Assembly: GCA_937958045.1 (NCBI GenBank)
Contig: CALFXL010000059.1
Span: 30,820 to 94,819, forward strand
DNA from: an uncultured Opitutaceae bacterium
GTDB taxonomy: Bacteria > Verrucomicrobiota > Verrucomicrobiia > Opitutales > Opitutaceae
Direction: 5' to 3'
Length of the DNA stretch: 64,000 bases
Part shown: positions 15,238 to 23,082 of the stretch, piece after piece
How the letters are laid out: every line of letters begins with the position of its first letter
Position numbering within the stretch: the stretch's first letter is position 1
The notes under the pieces: model-generated
What the model was told of the DNA's origin: nothing
Seen by the model: only the letters and a program-made list of their open reading frames with translations
The model's database searches: none
Translations under genes and position numbers: made by a program

Positions 15238-16386
15238 ATGAACGACGCTGACACGATCGACCTGCAAGCCCGCCTCGAGCCGGGCGAAGTCGGGCTGGTC
15301 GAGGCCCGTGATTTCGTTTCCACCGAGACCTTTCTTTTCGAAAGCGGCCAGTCGCTGCCGGGCTTCACGCTGCGTTACGAAACGTACGGACATCTCAACG
15401 CCGCGCGCGATAATGTCGTGCTCATCTGCCACGCGCTCAGCGGCGATCACCACTGCGCAGGCATCCACGCGCTCACCGATCGCAAACCGGGTTGGTGGAA
15501 CAATCTCATCGGCCCGGGCAAGGCCGTGGATACAAACCGGTTTTTTGTTCTCTGCTCCAACTGCCTCGGCGGTTGCCAGGGCTCGACCGGACCGTCGTCG
15601 ATCAATCCCGCCACGGGTCGCCCGTATGGGATCACGTTTCCGTTCGTCACGGTGCGCGACATGGTTCGCGCGCAGAAACGTCTGCTCGATTCGCTCGGCA
15701 TTCCGTCGCTCTACGCGGTGATCGGCGGCTCGATGGGTGGCATGCAGGTACTGCAATGGGGCATCGAATATCCGTCGTATGTTCGCCGCATGCTCGCGAT
15801 GGCGACCACGGCGCGCGAGAGCGCGCAAGGCATCGGCTTCAACGAAGTCGGACGCCAGGCGATCATGCAGGACCCGGAGTGGAATCACGGCGATTATCCG
15901 CGCAACGGCGGTCCGCGCACGGGTCTCGCGATCGCGCGTATGATGGCGCACATCACGTATGTCTCCGATGCGAGCATGGATCGGAAATTTGGGCGGCGCC
16001 GCAAAAGCGTCGCTGAAAACGCCGCGTACAGTTTCGACGTGCAATTCGAGGTCGAGAGCTACCTGCGTTATCAGGGCGAGTCGTTTATCAACCGCTTCGA
16101 CGCCAACTCGTATCTCTACATCACGCGCGCGATCGATCACTTCGATCTGGCCGCCGCGTACGGCTCGCTCGAAAAAGCCTTCGCCGCGGTCGAAGCCGAG
16201 ACGCTCGTGGTCGGTTTCACGAGCGACTGGTTGTTCCCGCCGCAACAAAACCGCGACATCGCCCTCGCGCTGCTGCGCGCCGGCAAACGCGCCAGCTACG
16301 CGGAACTCGACACCGATCTGGGCCACGATTCGTTCCTCCTCGAGTCCGAACAACTCTACGCGCTCGTGCGCGGTTTCCTGCGCTGA
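15238..16386 (+). CDS. metX: Homoserine O-acyltransferase (MetX)
   Basis: 382 residues, alpha/beta-hydrolase fold. It transfers an acetyl group (succinyl in some members) from acyl-CoA to homoserine, the first committed step of methionine synthesis. Family segments: VVLICHALSGDHH near residue 62, GPGKAVDTNRFFVLCSNCLGG, and the nucleophile elbow GGSMGGMQ with Ser165. The other likely triad residues are Asp330 (FTSDWLFPP) and His363 (DLGHDSF). The usual partner metW lies 4 kb downstream at 20407, with a sugar transporter between them. Acetyl versus succinyl donor cannot be decided reliably by eye. Confidence 0.95.
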   Translation: MNDADTIDLQARLEPGEVGLVEARDFVSTETFLFESGQSLPGFTLRYETYGHLNAARDNVVLICHALSGDHHCAGIHALTDRKPGWWNNLIGPGKAVDTNRFFVLCSNCLGGCQGSTGPSSINPATGRPYGITFPFVTVRDMVRAQKRLLDSLGIPSLYAVIGGSMGGMQVLQWGIEYPSYVRRMLAMATTARESAQGIGFNEVGRQAIMQDPEWNHGDYPRNGGPRTGLAIARMMAHITYVSDASMDRKFGRRRKSVAENAAYSFDVQFEVESYLRYQGESFINRFDANSYLYITRAIDHFDLAAAYGSLEKAFAAVEAETLVVGFTSDWLFPPQQNRDIALALLRAGKRASYAELDTDLGHDSFLLESEQLYALVRGFLR

Positions 16387-16492
16387 GTACGACATAGGTG
16401 CGTTCCTGCGCACCGCCCTGTTTGTTTGCTCAACAGTGAGCGCAAGACCCCGCTCGCCGCCCCTTCGTCTGTTTTCCGTTTTCTTCCCAATT

Positions 16493-17512
16493 ATGAAACG
16501 TACCCCTGCCTGGCTGAAATCTCTCCTCGTCGTTGCCGCCGGCCTCGCGCTTTTGCCGTCGGCGTTCGCCTCGAAAGAAAACCCCGTCATCGGCCTTTCG
16601 CTCGATACGCTCAAAGAGGAGCGCTGGCAGCGCGACCGCGATACGTTCGTCAAACGCGCCGAAGAACTCGGCGCGAAGGTCATCGTCCAATCCGCGAACA
16701 GCGACGACGCCCGTCAGACGCGCGATGTCGAGTCGCTCATCAGCCGCGGCGTCGATGTGCTCGTGATCGTGCCGCACAATGGCGCCGCCATGACGCGTGC
16801 CGTGCGCTCCGCGAATCAGGAGAAGATTCCCGTCATTTCCTACGACCGCCTCATCCTCAACTCGCGCGTCGATTATTACCTCACGTTCGACAACGTGAAA
16901 GTCGGCGAAGCGCAGGCGCAGTATGTCGTCGATCGTCTGCCGAAGGATCGCACCGCACGCATCGTCCGCATTTACGGCGCGCCGACCGACAACAACGCGC
17001 GCATGTTTAAGCAAGGTCAGGACAACATCCTCGAACCGCTCATCAAGGCGGGGAAAATCGAAGTCGTTTTTGAGGATTGGGCGCTCGATTGGAAACCCGA
17101 TGTCGCCAAGCGCATCATGAACGCCGCCATCACCAAGGCCGGCCGCGACATCGATGCGGTGGTCGTCACCAACGACGGCACCGCGGGCGGCGCGATCCAG
17201 GCGCTGCGTGAAGAAGGTCTCGCGGGCAAAGTCATCGTCACCGGTCAGGACGCCGATCTCGCCGCGTGTCAGCGCATCCAGGGCGGCACGCAATCGATGA
17301 CCGTGTACAAGCCGCTCAAAAACCTCGCCACCCGCGCCGCCGAGATCGCCGTCGCCGTCGCGCGTGGTGAAAAAGTGGATACACAGGAAACCGTCGACAA
17401 CGGCGCGATGAAAGTGCCCTCGGTCTTCGAAAAGGTCATCGCGGTCGATAAGGACAACCTGCACTCAACCGTGGTTGCCGACGGCTTCCACACCGCCGAG
17501 TCGCTGAAGTGA
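16493..17512 (+). CDS. xylF: D-xylose-type ABC transporter substrate-binding protein
   Basis: 339 residues from the ATG at 16493; the longer frame upstream is inside metX and non-coding. The signal peptide is MKRTPAWLKSLLVVAAGLAL...SAFA. The mature protein matches periplasmic binding protein family 1, sugar class: GLSLDTLKEERWQRD, VDVLVIVPHNGAAM, VISYDRLILNSRVDYYLTFDN, IYGAPTDNNA, VVTNDGTAGGAI, VTGQDADLAACQRI and a closing STVVADGFH. Such proteins capture D-xylose (or a related pentose) in the periplasm. It is first of three transporter genes, followed by a strong hairpin before xylG, which could allow higher expression of the binding protein. Confidence 0.9.
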   Translation: MKRTPAWLKSLLVVAAGLALLPSAFASKENPVIGLSLDTLKEERWQRDRDTFVKRAEELGAKVIVQSANSDDARQTRDVESLISRGVDVLVIVPHNGAAMTRAVRSANQEKIPVISYDRLILNSRVDYYLTFDNVKVGEAQAQYVVDRLPKDRTARIVRIYGAPTDNNARMFKQGQDNILEPLIKAGKIEVVFEDWALDWKPDVAKRIMNAAITKAGRDIDAVVVTNDGTAGGAIQALREEGLAGKVIVTGQDADLAACQRIQGGTQSMTVYKPLKNLATRAAEIAVAVARGEKVDTQETVDNGAMKVPSVFEKVIAVDKDNLHSTVVADGFHTAESLK

Positions 17513-17519
17513 ATTTTTG

Positions 17520-17586
17520 AACCACGGAGACACAGAGATCACAGAGGCAGAATCCGTTTCTCTGTGCCCTCTGTGCCTCCGTGGTT
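17520..17586. repeat. Inverted repeat between xylF and xylG
   Basis: AACCACGGAG (17520-17529) pairs with CTCCGTGGTT (17577-17586), with further internal pairings (ACAGAG/CTCTGT and CACAGAGG/CCTCTGTG), giving one long imperfect hairpin. The sequence resembles a dispersed repeat seen widely in environmental genomes (recollection, not checked). Lying between the binding protein and the ATPase, it could protect the upstream mRNA or damp read-through. Confidence 0.7.
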
Positions 17587-17589
17587 CTT

Positions 17590-19140
17590 ATGAATTGTCC
17601 GCCTGATCGAATGCTTCTCGAGACCCGCTCGCTCACGAAACGTTTTCCCGGCGTCGTCGCGCTGCGCGATGTGAGCTTCGGTCTGGCGGCGGGCGAGATC
17701 CACGCGCTCTGCGGCGAAAACGGTGCGGGCAAATCGACGCTCATCAAGCTGCTCTCGGGCATTCATCCGCATGGCAGCTACGAGGGCGAACTGCGCGTGG
17801 ACGGAAAAGTCGCGGAGTTTAAGAGCATTCGCGATTCGGAAGCCGAAGGCATCGCGGTCATCACTCAGGAGTTTGCGCTCGTCGATGAACTGACGGTCGC
17901 GGAAAACATTTTTCTCGGACGCGAACCTCGCCGCGGTCTGCGCATCGACTGGCACACGATGCATCGCCGCGCGACCGAGTTGCTGGCGGATTTTGGCCTG
18001 CCGATTTCTCCCGACACAGCGGTGGGCGAACTGGGTGTCGGCCACAAACAACTCGTCGAGATCGTGCGCGCGATGGACAAAAAATCGCGCGTGCTCGTGC
18101 TCGACGAACCGACCGCCGCGCTCACCGAGCAGGAAGTCGCGGTGTTGCTCGATCATCTGCGACGTCTGCGGGCACAAGGCACCGCGTGCATCTACATCTC
18201 GCACAAACTCGATGAAGTGTTCGCGGTGTGCGACCGGATCACCGTGCTGCGCGACGGCGCGAGCATCGCGACGCTCGCCGCGCGCGAAACGGCGATTCCG
18301 CAGGTGATCAAACTCATGGTCGGTCGCGAAATCACCGAGCTGTTTCCGCGCAAAGCCACCGAGATCGCGCCGACCGCCGCGCCGGTGTTGTCGGTGCGAG
18401 GCTTGAACGTGGCGCCCGCTCGCGGTCAACCGGCGTTCTTGCGCGATATCAGTTTCGACCTGCGCCCGGGCGAAGTGCTCGGCTTCGGCGGCTTGATGGG
18501 GGCGGGGCGCACGGAGTTGTTGATGCATCTTTTCGGTGCGTGGGGCACGCGACTCGCGGGCGACGTGACGTTGCGCGGCGAAGCCTACGCGAAACCGCAA
18601 CCGCGTGAATCGATCCAGCGCGGCCTCGTGCTCGTGAGCGAGGATCGGCGTCGCTACGGTTTGGTCCTCGGGCAGGACATCGGGTTTAATTTTTCGCTTT
18701 CGAGCCTGAAGTGCTTCCGTCGTTTCGGCGGTCGCATCGACGCGCCGGCCGAGCAAGTGCGCAATCAGCACTTCTTCGATTCGCTGCGCGTGAAAGCGCC
18801 GGGCCAGCATGCGCGCGTGGGCGGACTTTCGGGCGGCAATCAACAGAAGGTCGTGATCGGCAAAGCGCTCATGACGGAGCCGACCATCGTGATGCTCGAT
18901 GAGCCGACGCGCGGCATCGATGTCGGTGCGAAGCTCGAAGTGTACGAGTTGATCAATCGACTCACGGCGGAGGGCAAAGCGGTGATTTTGGTTTCGAGCG
19001 AACTGCCCGAGCTGATGGGCATGAGCGATCGCATCCTCATGCTGCACGAAGGCCGCGTCGGCGGCGTGTTTACGCGCGCCGAATTCACGCAAGAGCGATT
19101 GCTCGCGGCGGCGATGGGCAAGACGGAGGCGGCTGCATGA
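17590..19140 (+). CDS. xylG: Sugar ABC transporter ATP-binding protein, xylose type
   Basis: 516 residues, the usual length for the double-domain monosaccharide ATPases (XylG/RbsA/MglA). The first cassette has Walker A GENGAGKST near residue 42, signature LGVGHKQLVEI and Walker B VLVLDEPTAAL. The second has the degenerate Walker A GFGGLMGAGRTEL, signature LSGGNQQKV and Walker B VMLDEPTRGIDVG. It energises sugar uptake with XylF and XylH. Starts at 17590 or 17611 are both possible; the GTG at 17581 lies inside the preceding inverted repeat. The stop is 58 nt before the permease start. Confidence 0.93.
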   Translation: MNCPPDRMLLETRSLTKRFPGVVALRDVSFGLAAGEIHALCGENGAGKSTLIKLLSGIHPHGSYEGELRVDGKVAEFKSIRDSEAEGIAVITQEFALVDELTVAENIFLGREPRRGLRIDWHTMHRRATELLADFGLPISPDTAVGELGVGHKQLVEIVRAMDKKSRVLVLDEPTAALTEQEVAVLLDHLRRLRAQGTACIYISHKLDEVFAVCDRITVLRDGASIATLAARETAIPQVIKLMVGREITELFPRKATEIAPTAAPVLSVRGLNVAPARGQPAFLRDISFDLRPGEVLGFGGLMGAGRTELLMHLFGAWGTRLAGDVTLRGEAYAKPQPRESIQRGLVLVSEDRRRYGLVLGQDIGFNFSLSSLKCFRRFGGRIDAPAEQVRNQHFFDSLRVKAPGQHARVGGLSGGNQQKVVIGKALMTEPTIVMLDEPTRGIDVGAKLEVYELINRLTAEGKAVILVSSELPELMGMSDRILMLHEGRVGGVFTRAEFTQERLLAAAMGKTEAAA

Positions 19141-19198
19141 GTCGGGCGTTGTGGTCGGATCCATTTCTCGCGCGCCGGGAGTGCGCGCTTCTCGTTTT

Positions 19199-20326
19199 AT
19201 GAACGTACGCGTCCTGCTTAAATCCCTCTCGATGCCGCTCGCGCTGGCGCTGATCGTGGCGTTTTTCGCGTTGCGCGAACCGGCGTTTCTCGGAGCGCGC
19301 AATCTCACGCAACTGCTCATCGAGTTCGCCATCGTGGGCACGCTCGCGCTCGGCATGTTCATGATTCTGCTCACGGGGCAGATCGATCTTTCAGTGGGCA
19401 GCGGCGTCGGCCTGATCGGCGGCATTTCGGCCGTCTTGATTTTTCATCACGGCTGGTCCGCGCCGGCGGCGATGGGCGCGGGACTCGCGGCGGCGATCGT
19501 GTTGTGGGCGCTCATGGGCACGTTGATCGTGCGGGAGCGCATACCGTCGTTTATCATCACGCTCGGCGGATTGCTGATTTTTAAGGGACTTTTCTGGAAA
19601 GTGATCGAGAGCTCCACGGTGCCGGTGGCGCGTGGCGACGAGGACAATCTGCTGTCGGTGCTCACGACGTATTATCTGCCGGACAACGGCGGTCTCGGAC
19701 TCGCGGCGGCGATCGCGCTCGTGCTCGGCTGGCTCGCGTGGCGCGCGCGTTCGGCGCGGATGGCGCACAACTTGCCGGTGCGATCGGCGGGCGTCGAAGT
19801 CGGCGTTTGGCTGGCGAAAGCCGCGGCGATCGTGGGACTCGTGCTGGTGTGTAATGATTTTCGCGGTGTGCCGCTTTCGTTGCTGATCCTCGCGGCGACG
19901 GCGGCGGTGGTTTTTTATCTGACAAAACACACGCCGTTCGGGCGCTACCTGTACGCGATCGGCGGCAACGAAGAAGCGGCGGTGCTTTCGGGCATCGCGG
20001 TGAATCGCGTGATGATCGGCGCATACGTGCTGATGGGCGTGATGGTGGCGATCACCGGCTTCATGATGACGGCGTATTCCGGTGCATCGACGACGACCGT
20101 GGGCGAATTGATGGAACTGGACGCGATCGCGGCGTGCGTCATCGGCGGCACGGCGCTCAAAGGCGGACGCGGCACGGTTTGGGGTGTGTTGTTTGGCGCG
20201 CTCATCATGACGGCACTGCTCAACGGCATGACGCTGATGGCTGTGGAACCCGAGTTGAAGATGGTCGCGCGTGGCGCGGTGCTCGTGCTCGCCGTGTGGC
20301 TCGACGTGCGCCTTTCGCGTCGCTGA
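19199..20326 (+). CDS. xylH: Sugar ABC transporter permease, xylose type
   Basis: 375 residues from the ATG at 19199 (an earlier GTG at 19151 gives a charged extension unlike the family). It is a polytopic membrane protein of the branched permease class: FAIVGTLALGMFMILLTGQIDLSVG, IPSFIITLGGLLIFKG, TPFGRYLYAIGGNEEAAVLSGI and AACVIGGTALKGGRGTVWG are characteristic of XylH/RbsC. It forms the channel for the sugar carried by XylF. No xylA, xylB or xylR gene lies in the window, so the substrate stays an inference from the binding protein and permease. It is followed 80 nt later by metW. Confidence 0.92.
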   Translation: MNVRVLLKSLSMPLALALIVAFFALREPAFLGARNLTQLLIEFAIVGTLALGMFMILLTGQIDLSVGSGVGLIGGISAVLIFHHGWSAPAAMGAGLAAAIVLWALMGTLIVRERIPSFIITLGGLLIFKGLFWKVIESSTVPVARGDEDNLLSVLTTYYLPDNGGLGLAAAIALVLGWLAWRARSARMAHNLPVRSAGVEVGVWLAKAAAIVGLVLVCNDFRGVPLSLLILAATAAVVFYLTKHTPFGRYLYAIGGNEEAAVLSGIAVNRVMIGAYVLMGVMVAITGFMMTAYSGASTTTVGELMELDAIAACVIGGTALKGGRGTVWGVLFGALIMTALLNGMTLMAVEPELKMVARGAVLVLAVWLDVRLSRR

Positions 20327-20406
20327 GCCGAAGGCCACGGAAAAGCATCGATGGTCAAACGCTTGCTTCGCGGGGAAGCATGCGCGTAATCCGCACCTGA
20401 TCTTCG

Positions 20407-21012
20407 ATGCAAAAAACTGCCGTCAAACGTTCTGTGGACATGCAGATCATCGCGGACTGGGTCGCGCCCGGTTCGCGCGTGCTGGATCTTGGCTGCGGGC
20501 GCGGAGTGCTGCTGGAAGCGCTCGTGCAGCAGAAGGAAGTCTTCGCGGTCGGCGTGGATTTGGAGTTCGAAAAAATCTCCGCGTGTGTGCGCCGCGGCAT
20601 CACCGCGTATCAGGGCGACATGATGGAGTTCATGCGTTCGTTTCCCGACGGACACTTCGATCGCGTGATTTGCTCGCGCACGCTCGAAGAAGTTTCGGAT
20701 CCGGCGGCGGTGATCGCGGAAGCGCTGCGCGTGGCCTCGGCGGTCACGGTGGGTTTCGTGAATCACGCGTACTGGAAAAACCGACTCGATGCGCTCTGGC
20801 ACGGACGCAAACCGCGCAACGATGTGTATACGACGAGCTGGCATGAAAGCCGGCCGGCCAACCCCGTGAGCATCGTGGACTTCGAAGCGTTTTGCGCCGC
20901 CAAGAAGATCCGCATCGCGCGGCGCGCGCTTTTGCGCGGCGACTGGAAAACGCCCTGCGTTTTCCGGCCGAATCTCTTCGCCGGCTATGCGTTGTACGAT
21001 CTGGTGCGCTGA
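20407..21012 (+). CDS. metW: Methionine biosynthesis protein MetW (class I SAM methyltransferase fold)
   Basis: 201 residues. The SAM-binding motif is SRVLDLGCGRGVLLEAL near residues 22-38, followed by the MetW pattern ARGITAYQGDMMEFM, FPDGHFDRVICSRTLEEVSDPAAVIAEALRV and a closing FEAFCAAKKIRI segment. MetW is usually encoded right next to MetX and supports homoserine acylation in methionine synthesis; its exact reaction is uncertain. Here metX and metW are separated by xylFGH, all on the same strand, so they could still be on one transcript. Confidence 0.88.
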   Translation: MQKTAVKRSVDMQIIADWVAPGSRVLDLGCGRGVLLEALVQQKEVFAVGVDLEFEKISACVRRGITAYQGDMMEFMRSFPDGHFDRVICSRTLEEVSDPAAVIAEALRVASAVTVGFVNHAYWKNRLDALWHGRKPRNDVYTTSWHESRPANPVSIVDFEAFCAAKKIRIARRALLRGDWKTPCVFRPNLFAGYALYDLVR

Positions 21013-21036
21013 CGCGAAAATCCCGCGTGCCGGTAG

Positions 21037-21310
21037 GGACGTTGCGGAGCAACGTCCGTGTTTGGGCCGGAAGCCGCACAAAATTTCCGATGGAGGCGCG
21101 GTGCCCCACCGCGCTGGATCGTCTCAAGCCTGCAACGTTCAAGCCCGCAAGCCTCGCGGTCTTCGGGCTTTCGCGGTCAGCGACGCGAAGCGCGGTGAGG
21201 GCACCGCGCCTCCATCCAAGCCAACGCGAAACCGAGCGGTGGCGCTTGAAACAAAGTTGGCGGGGATTTTCTCCAGAAAACGTCGGCGGCGGACGACACG
21301 GAGGTCGTCC
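21037..21310. repeat. Cluster of hairpin repeats, no gene
   Basis: This 348-bp spacer holds only repeat-like sequence. Seen: GGACGTTG-cggag-CAACGTCC (21037-21057); GCGCGGTG with CACCGCGC (from 21097); a 16-bp perfect long-range inverted repeat TGGAGGCGCGGTGCCC (21091-21106) with 21199-21214; and GGACGAC-acggag-GTCGTCC (21291-21310). Two loops carry CGGAG, the reverse complement of the CTCCG loop at 14238-14242, so these look like members of one dispersed hairpin family. Confidence 0.75.
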
Positions 21311-21360
21311 CTCCAGCAAAGAGGCCCTGAGCTTGGGCTCGGGCCGGCTCGTGGCCGGCG

Positions 21361-21696
21361 TCAGCGCGCGAAGATCTCCGCTTTCAGCGCGTGCTCCTTT
21401 TCCAGGCTTCCGCACACGAGCTCGCAGAGCTGGAAAATCGACGGATCGGCGATGGCGTAGAAGACTTGGAGCCCTTCCTTCCTGCGCGAAAGCAGGCCGC
21501 CTTCGGTGAGCGTTTGCAGGTGGCGCGAGACATTGGCCTGCGTGCCGCCGGTGCGCTCGACCAGCAGGTTGACGGGCTTTTCGCCGTCGAAGAGCGCGTG
21601 CAGCAGGCGCAGCCGCATCGGCTCCGCCAGCAGTGCGAAACGGCGGGCGATCAGGACGAGGGCTTCCTCGGAGAGCGGGCGGGCTTTCTTGGCCAT
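21361..21696 (-). CDS. ArsR/SmtB-family transcriptional repressor
   Basis: 111 residues from the ATG at 21696; a longer frame to 21723 overlaps the promoter region and is less likely. The winged helix is clear: LAEPMRLRLLHALFDGEKPVNLLVERTGGTQANVSRHLQTLTEGGLLSRRKEGLQVFYAI. The only cysteines are Cys91 and Cys95 in the C-terminal helix (FQLCELVCGSL). It is divergent from a DUF2892-RND-rhodanese operon across a 76-bp spacer containing a perfect 14-bp palindrome, so it most likely represses that operon. A paired-Cys ArsR beside rhodanese and DUF2892 genes resembles persulfide sensors of the BigR/SqrR kind; a metal ligand role is the alternative. Confidence 0.9.
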   Translation of the reverse strand: MAKKARPLSEEALVLIARRFALLAEPMRLRLLHALFDGEKPVNLLVERTGGTQANVSRHLQTLTEGGLLSRRKEGLQVFYAIADPSIFQLCELVCGSLEKEHALKAEIFAR

Positions 21697-21716
21697 ATGC
21701 CTCAATGAACAGGCGC

Positions 21717-21754
21717 TTGACATTAGTTCAACTATATGAGTATATGCGCATATA
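21717..21754 (+). promoter_or_regulatory. Promoter and overlapping palindromic operator
   Basis: TTGACA at 21717-21722 and TATATG at 21741-21746 (18-bp spacing) form a plausible sigma-70 promoter for the downstream operon. The -10 box is covered by the perfect palindrome TATATGCGCATATA (21741-21754), preceded by a related ACTATATGAG half. A repressor bound here would block RNA polymerase, as expected for the divergent ArsR protein. Confidence 0.65.
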
Positions 21755-21772
21755 AATTAAAAATTGTCCACC

Positions 21773-21985
21773 ATGAAATCCGAATCCCTCATCCGCATCC
21801 TCGCCGGCGGCTTTGTCCTCCTCGGAACCGCGCTCGCTCATTTCGCCAGCCCGTGGTGGCTGCTGCTCCCCGTCTTTGTGGGGCTCAACCTCATCCAGTC
21901 GGCCTTCACCGGTTTCTGCCCGGCCGAAGTGATCTTCCGGAAGCTCGGCTGGAGCCGCGATCCCGGCGGCGCCTGCCGGCGTTGA
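21773..21985 (+). CDS. DUF2892 (YgaP-like transmembrane) protein
   Basis: 70 residues from the ATG at 21773. There are two short hydrophobic segments (SLIRILAGGFVLLGTALAHF and PWWLLLPVFVGLNLIQSAFT) followed by GFCPAEVIFRKLGW, the DUF2892 signature with a single Cys. The same domain is found as the membrane part of rhodanese YgaP and as free-standing proteins in sulfide or persulfide-responsive operons. It is the first gene after the operator; 77 nt separate it from the RND adaptor. A separate rhodanese closes the same operon, so the two YgaP halves are present as separate proteins. Confidence 0.85.
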   Translation: MKSESLIRILAGGFVLLGTALAHFASPWWLLLPVFVGLNLIQSAFTGFCPAEVIFRKLGWSRDPGGACRR

Positions 21986-22062
21986 TGCGCGGCCGGCGCG
22001 GGAATGTCTCGTCAACCTCGTCTCCGTCCCTTCCCGGAGAAACAGCCTCGGATTTTTCACCC

Positions 22063-23082
22063 ATGAAACCTTTGTCCGCCTTCCTTCTTTTAACCGGCGC
22101 GCTCGCGTCCCTGCTGTCGGGCTGCTCGCGTGCCGATGCGGAAAAACGAGCCGGTCTCCCGCCGACGCCCGTGGTCGTGGCGGCTGTCGTCGAACGCACG
22201 GAGCCGCGCATCGTTTCGATCCCGGGCGAAACGCGCGCGGCCGAGCGTGCGTTGCTGGCGGCGAAGATCGCGGGCGGCGTGCAGGAGATTTCCGTGAAGC
22301 TCGGGCAGACGGTGCGCGCGGGGGAGGTTCTCATCCGGCTTTCCGCGCCGGAATATGTCGCACAGGCCGAGCGGGCGCGCACCGACCTGGCTCAGGCGGA
22401 ACGCGAGCTCGGCCGCGATCGCCAGCTCCTCGCGGCCCGTGTCGCGGCGGACGATACGGTGCGATCCGGCGAAGAACGTGTGCGCTCGGCGCGGGCGTCG
22501 GTCGCGGAGGCCGAGGCGATGCTCGCGTACACGGAGATCCGGGCGCCTTTCGACGGGCGCGTCGCCGTCCGGCAGGCGGGGCTCGGCGATCTCGTGCTGC
22601 CCGGGCAGCCGTTGCTGGCGCTCGATCTCGCCGGGCCACTCGAGGTGCTCACGCCCGTCCCCGCCTCGCTGGCCGGAGCGCTTTCGCCGGGAACAACCGT
22701 TCGCGTGCGAAACGGCTCCGAGGTCGCCGAGGCCGTGGTCTCGGAAATCGCCGCCGCGGCCGATGCGGCCACGCGCAGCATCGCGGCCGTGCTCACGCTC
22801 GCGGGCGAAACCGGCTGGCCGGCCGGCCAGTTCGTCGCCGTCGAGCTGCCGGCCGGGGAGGAAACGCGTCGCCTCGTGCCGGCCTCCGCCGTCCGGCCGT
22901 TCGGCCAGGTGGAGAGCGTTCTGGTTGTATCCAATAATCGACTACAGCTGAGGCTGGTCCGGACCGGCCGTGCCGCGGGCGAATGGGTCGAGATACTCGC
23001 GGGCGTGGAGCCGGGCGAGCGGGTCGTGGCCGCTCCCGCCGCCACGCTGCGCGACGGGCAGCCGGTGGAAGTGTCGCCATGA
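22063..23082 (+). CDS. RND efflux periplasmic adaptor, lipoprotein
   Basis: 339 residues from the ATG at 22063. A lipoprotein signal peptide is visible (MKPLSAFLLLTGALASLLSGC, lipid-bearing Cys near residue 21). The HlyD/AcrA-type body has the lipoyl halves (AAKIAGGVQEISVKLGQTVRAGEVLIRL and IRAPFDGRVAVRQAGLGDLVLPGQPLLAL) around a helical hairpin, then a beta-barrel and membrane-proximal domain ending VVAAPAATLRDGQPV. It links the inner-membrane pump to an outer-membrane channel, whose gene is absent here. Its stop overlaps the pump start (ATGA). Confidence 0.92.
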   Translation: MKPLSAFLLLTGALASLLSGCSRADAEKRAGLPPTPVVVAAVVERTEPRIVSIPGETRAAERALLAAKIAGGVQEISVKLGQTVRAGEVLIRLSAPEYVAQAERARTDLAQAERELGRDRQLLAARVAADDTVRSGEERVRSARASVAEAEAMLAYTEIRAPFDGRVAVRQAGLGDLVLPGQPLLALDLAGPLEVLTPVPASLAGALSPGTTVRVRNGSEVAEAVVSEIAAAADAATRSIAAVLTLAGETGWPAGQFVAVELPAGEETRRLVPASAVRPFGQVESVLVVSNNRLQLRLVRTGRAAGEWVEILAGVEPGERVVAAPAATLRDGQPVEVSP

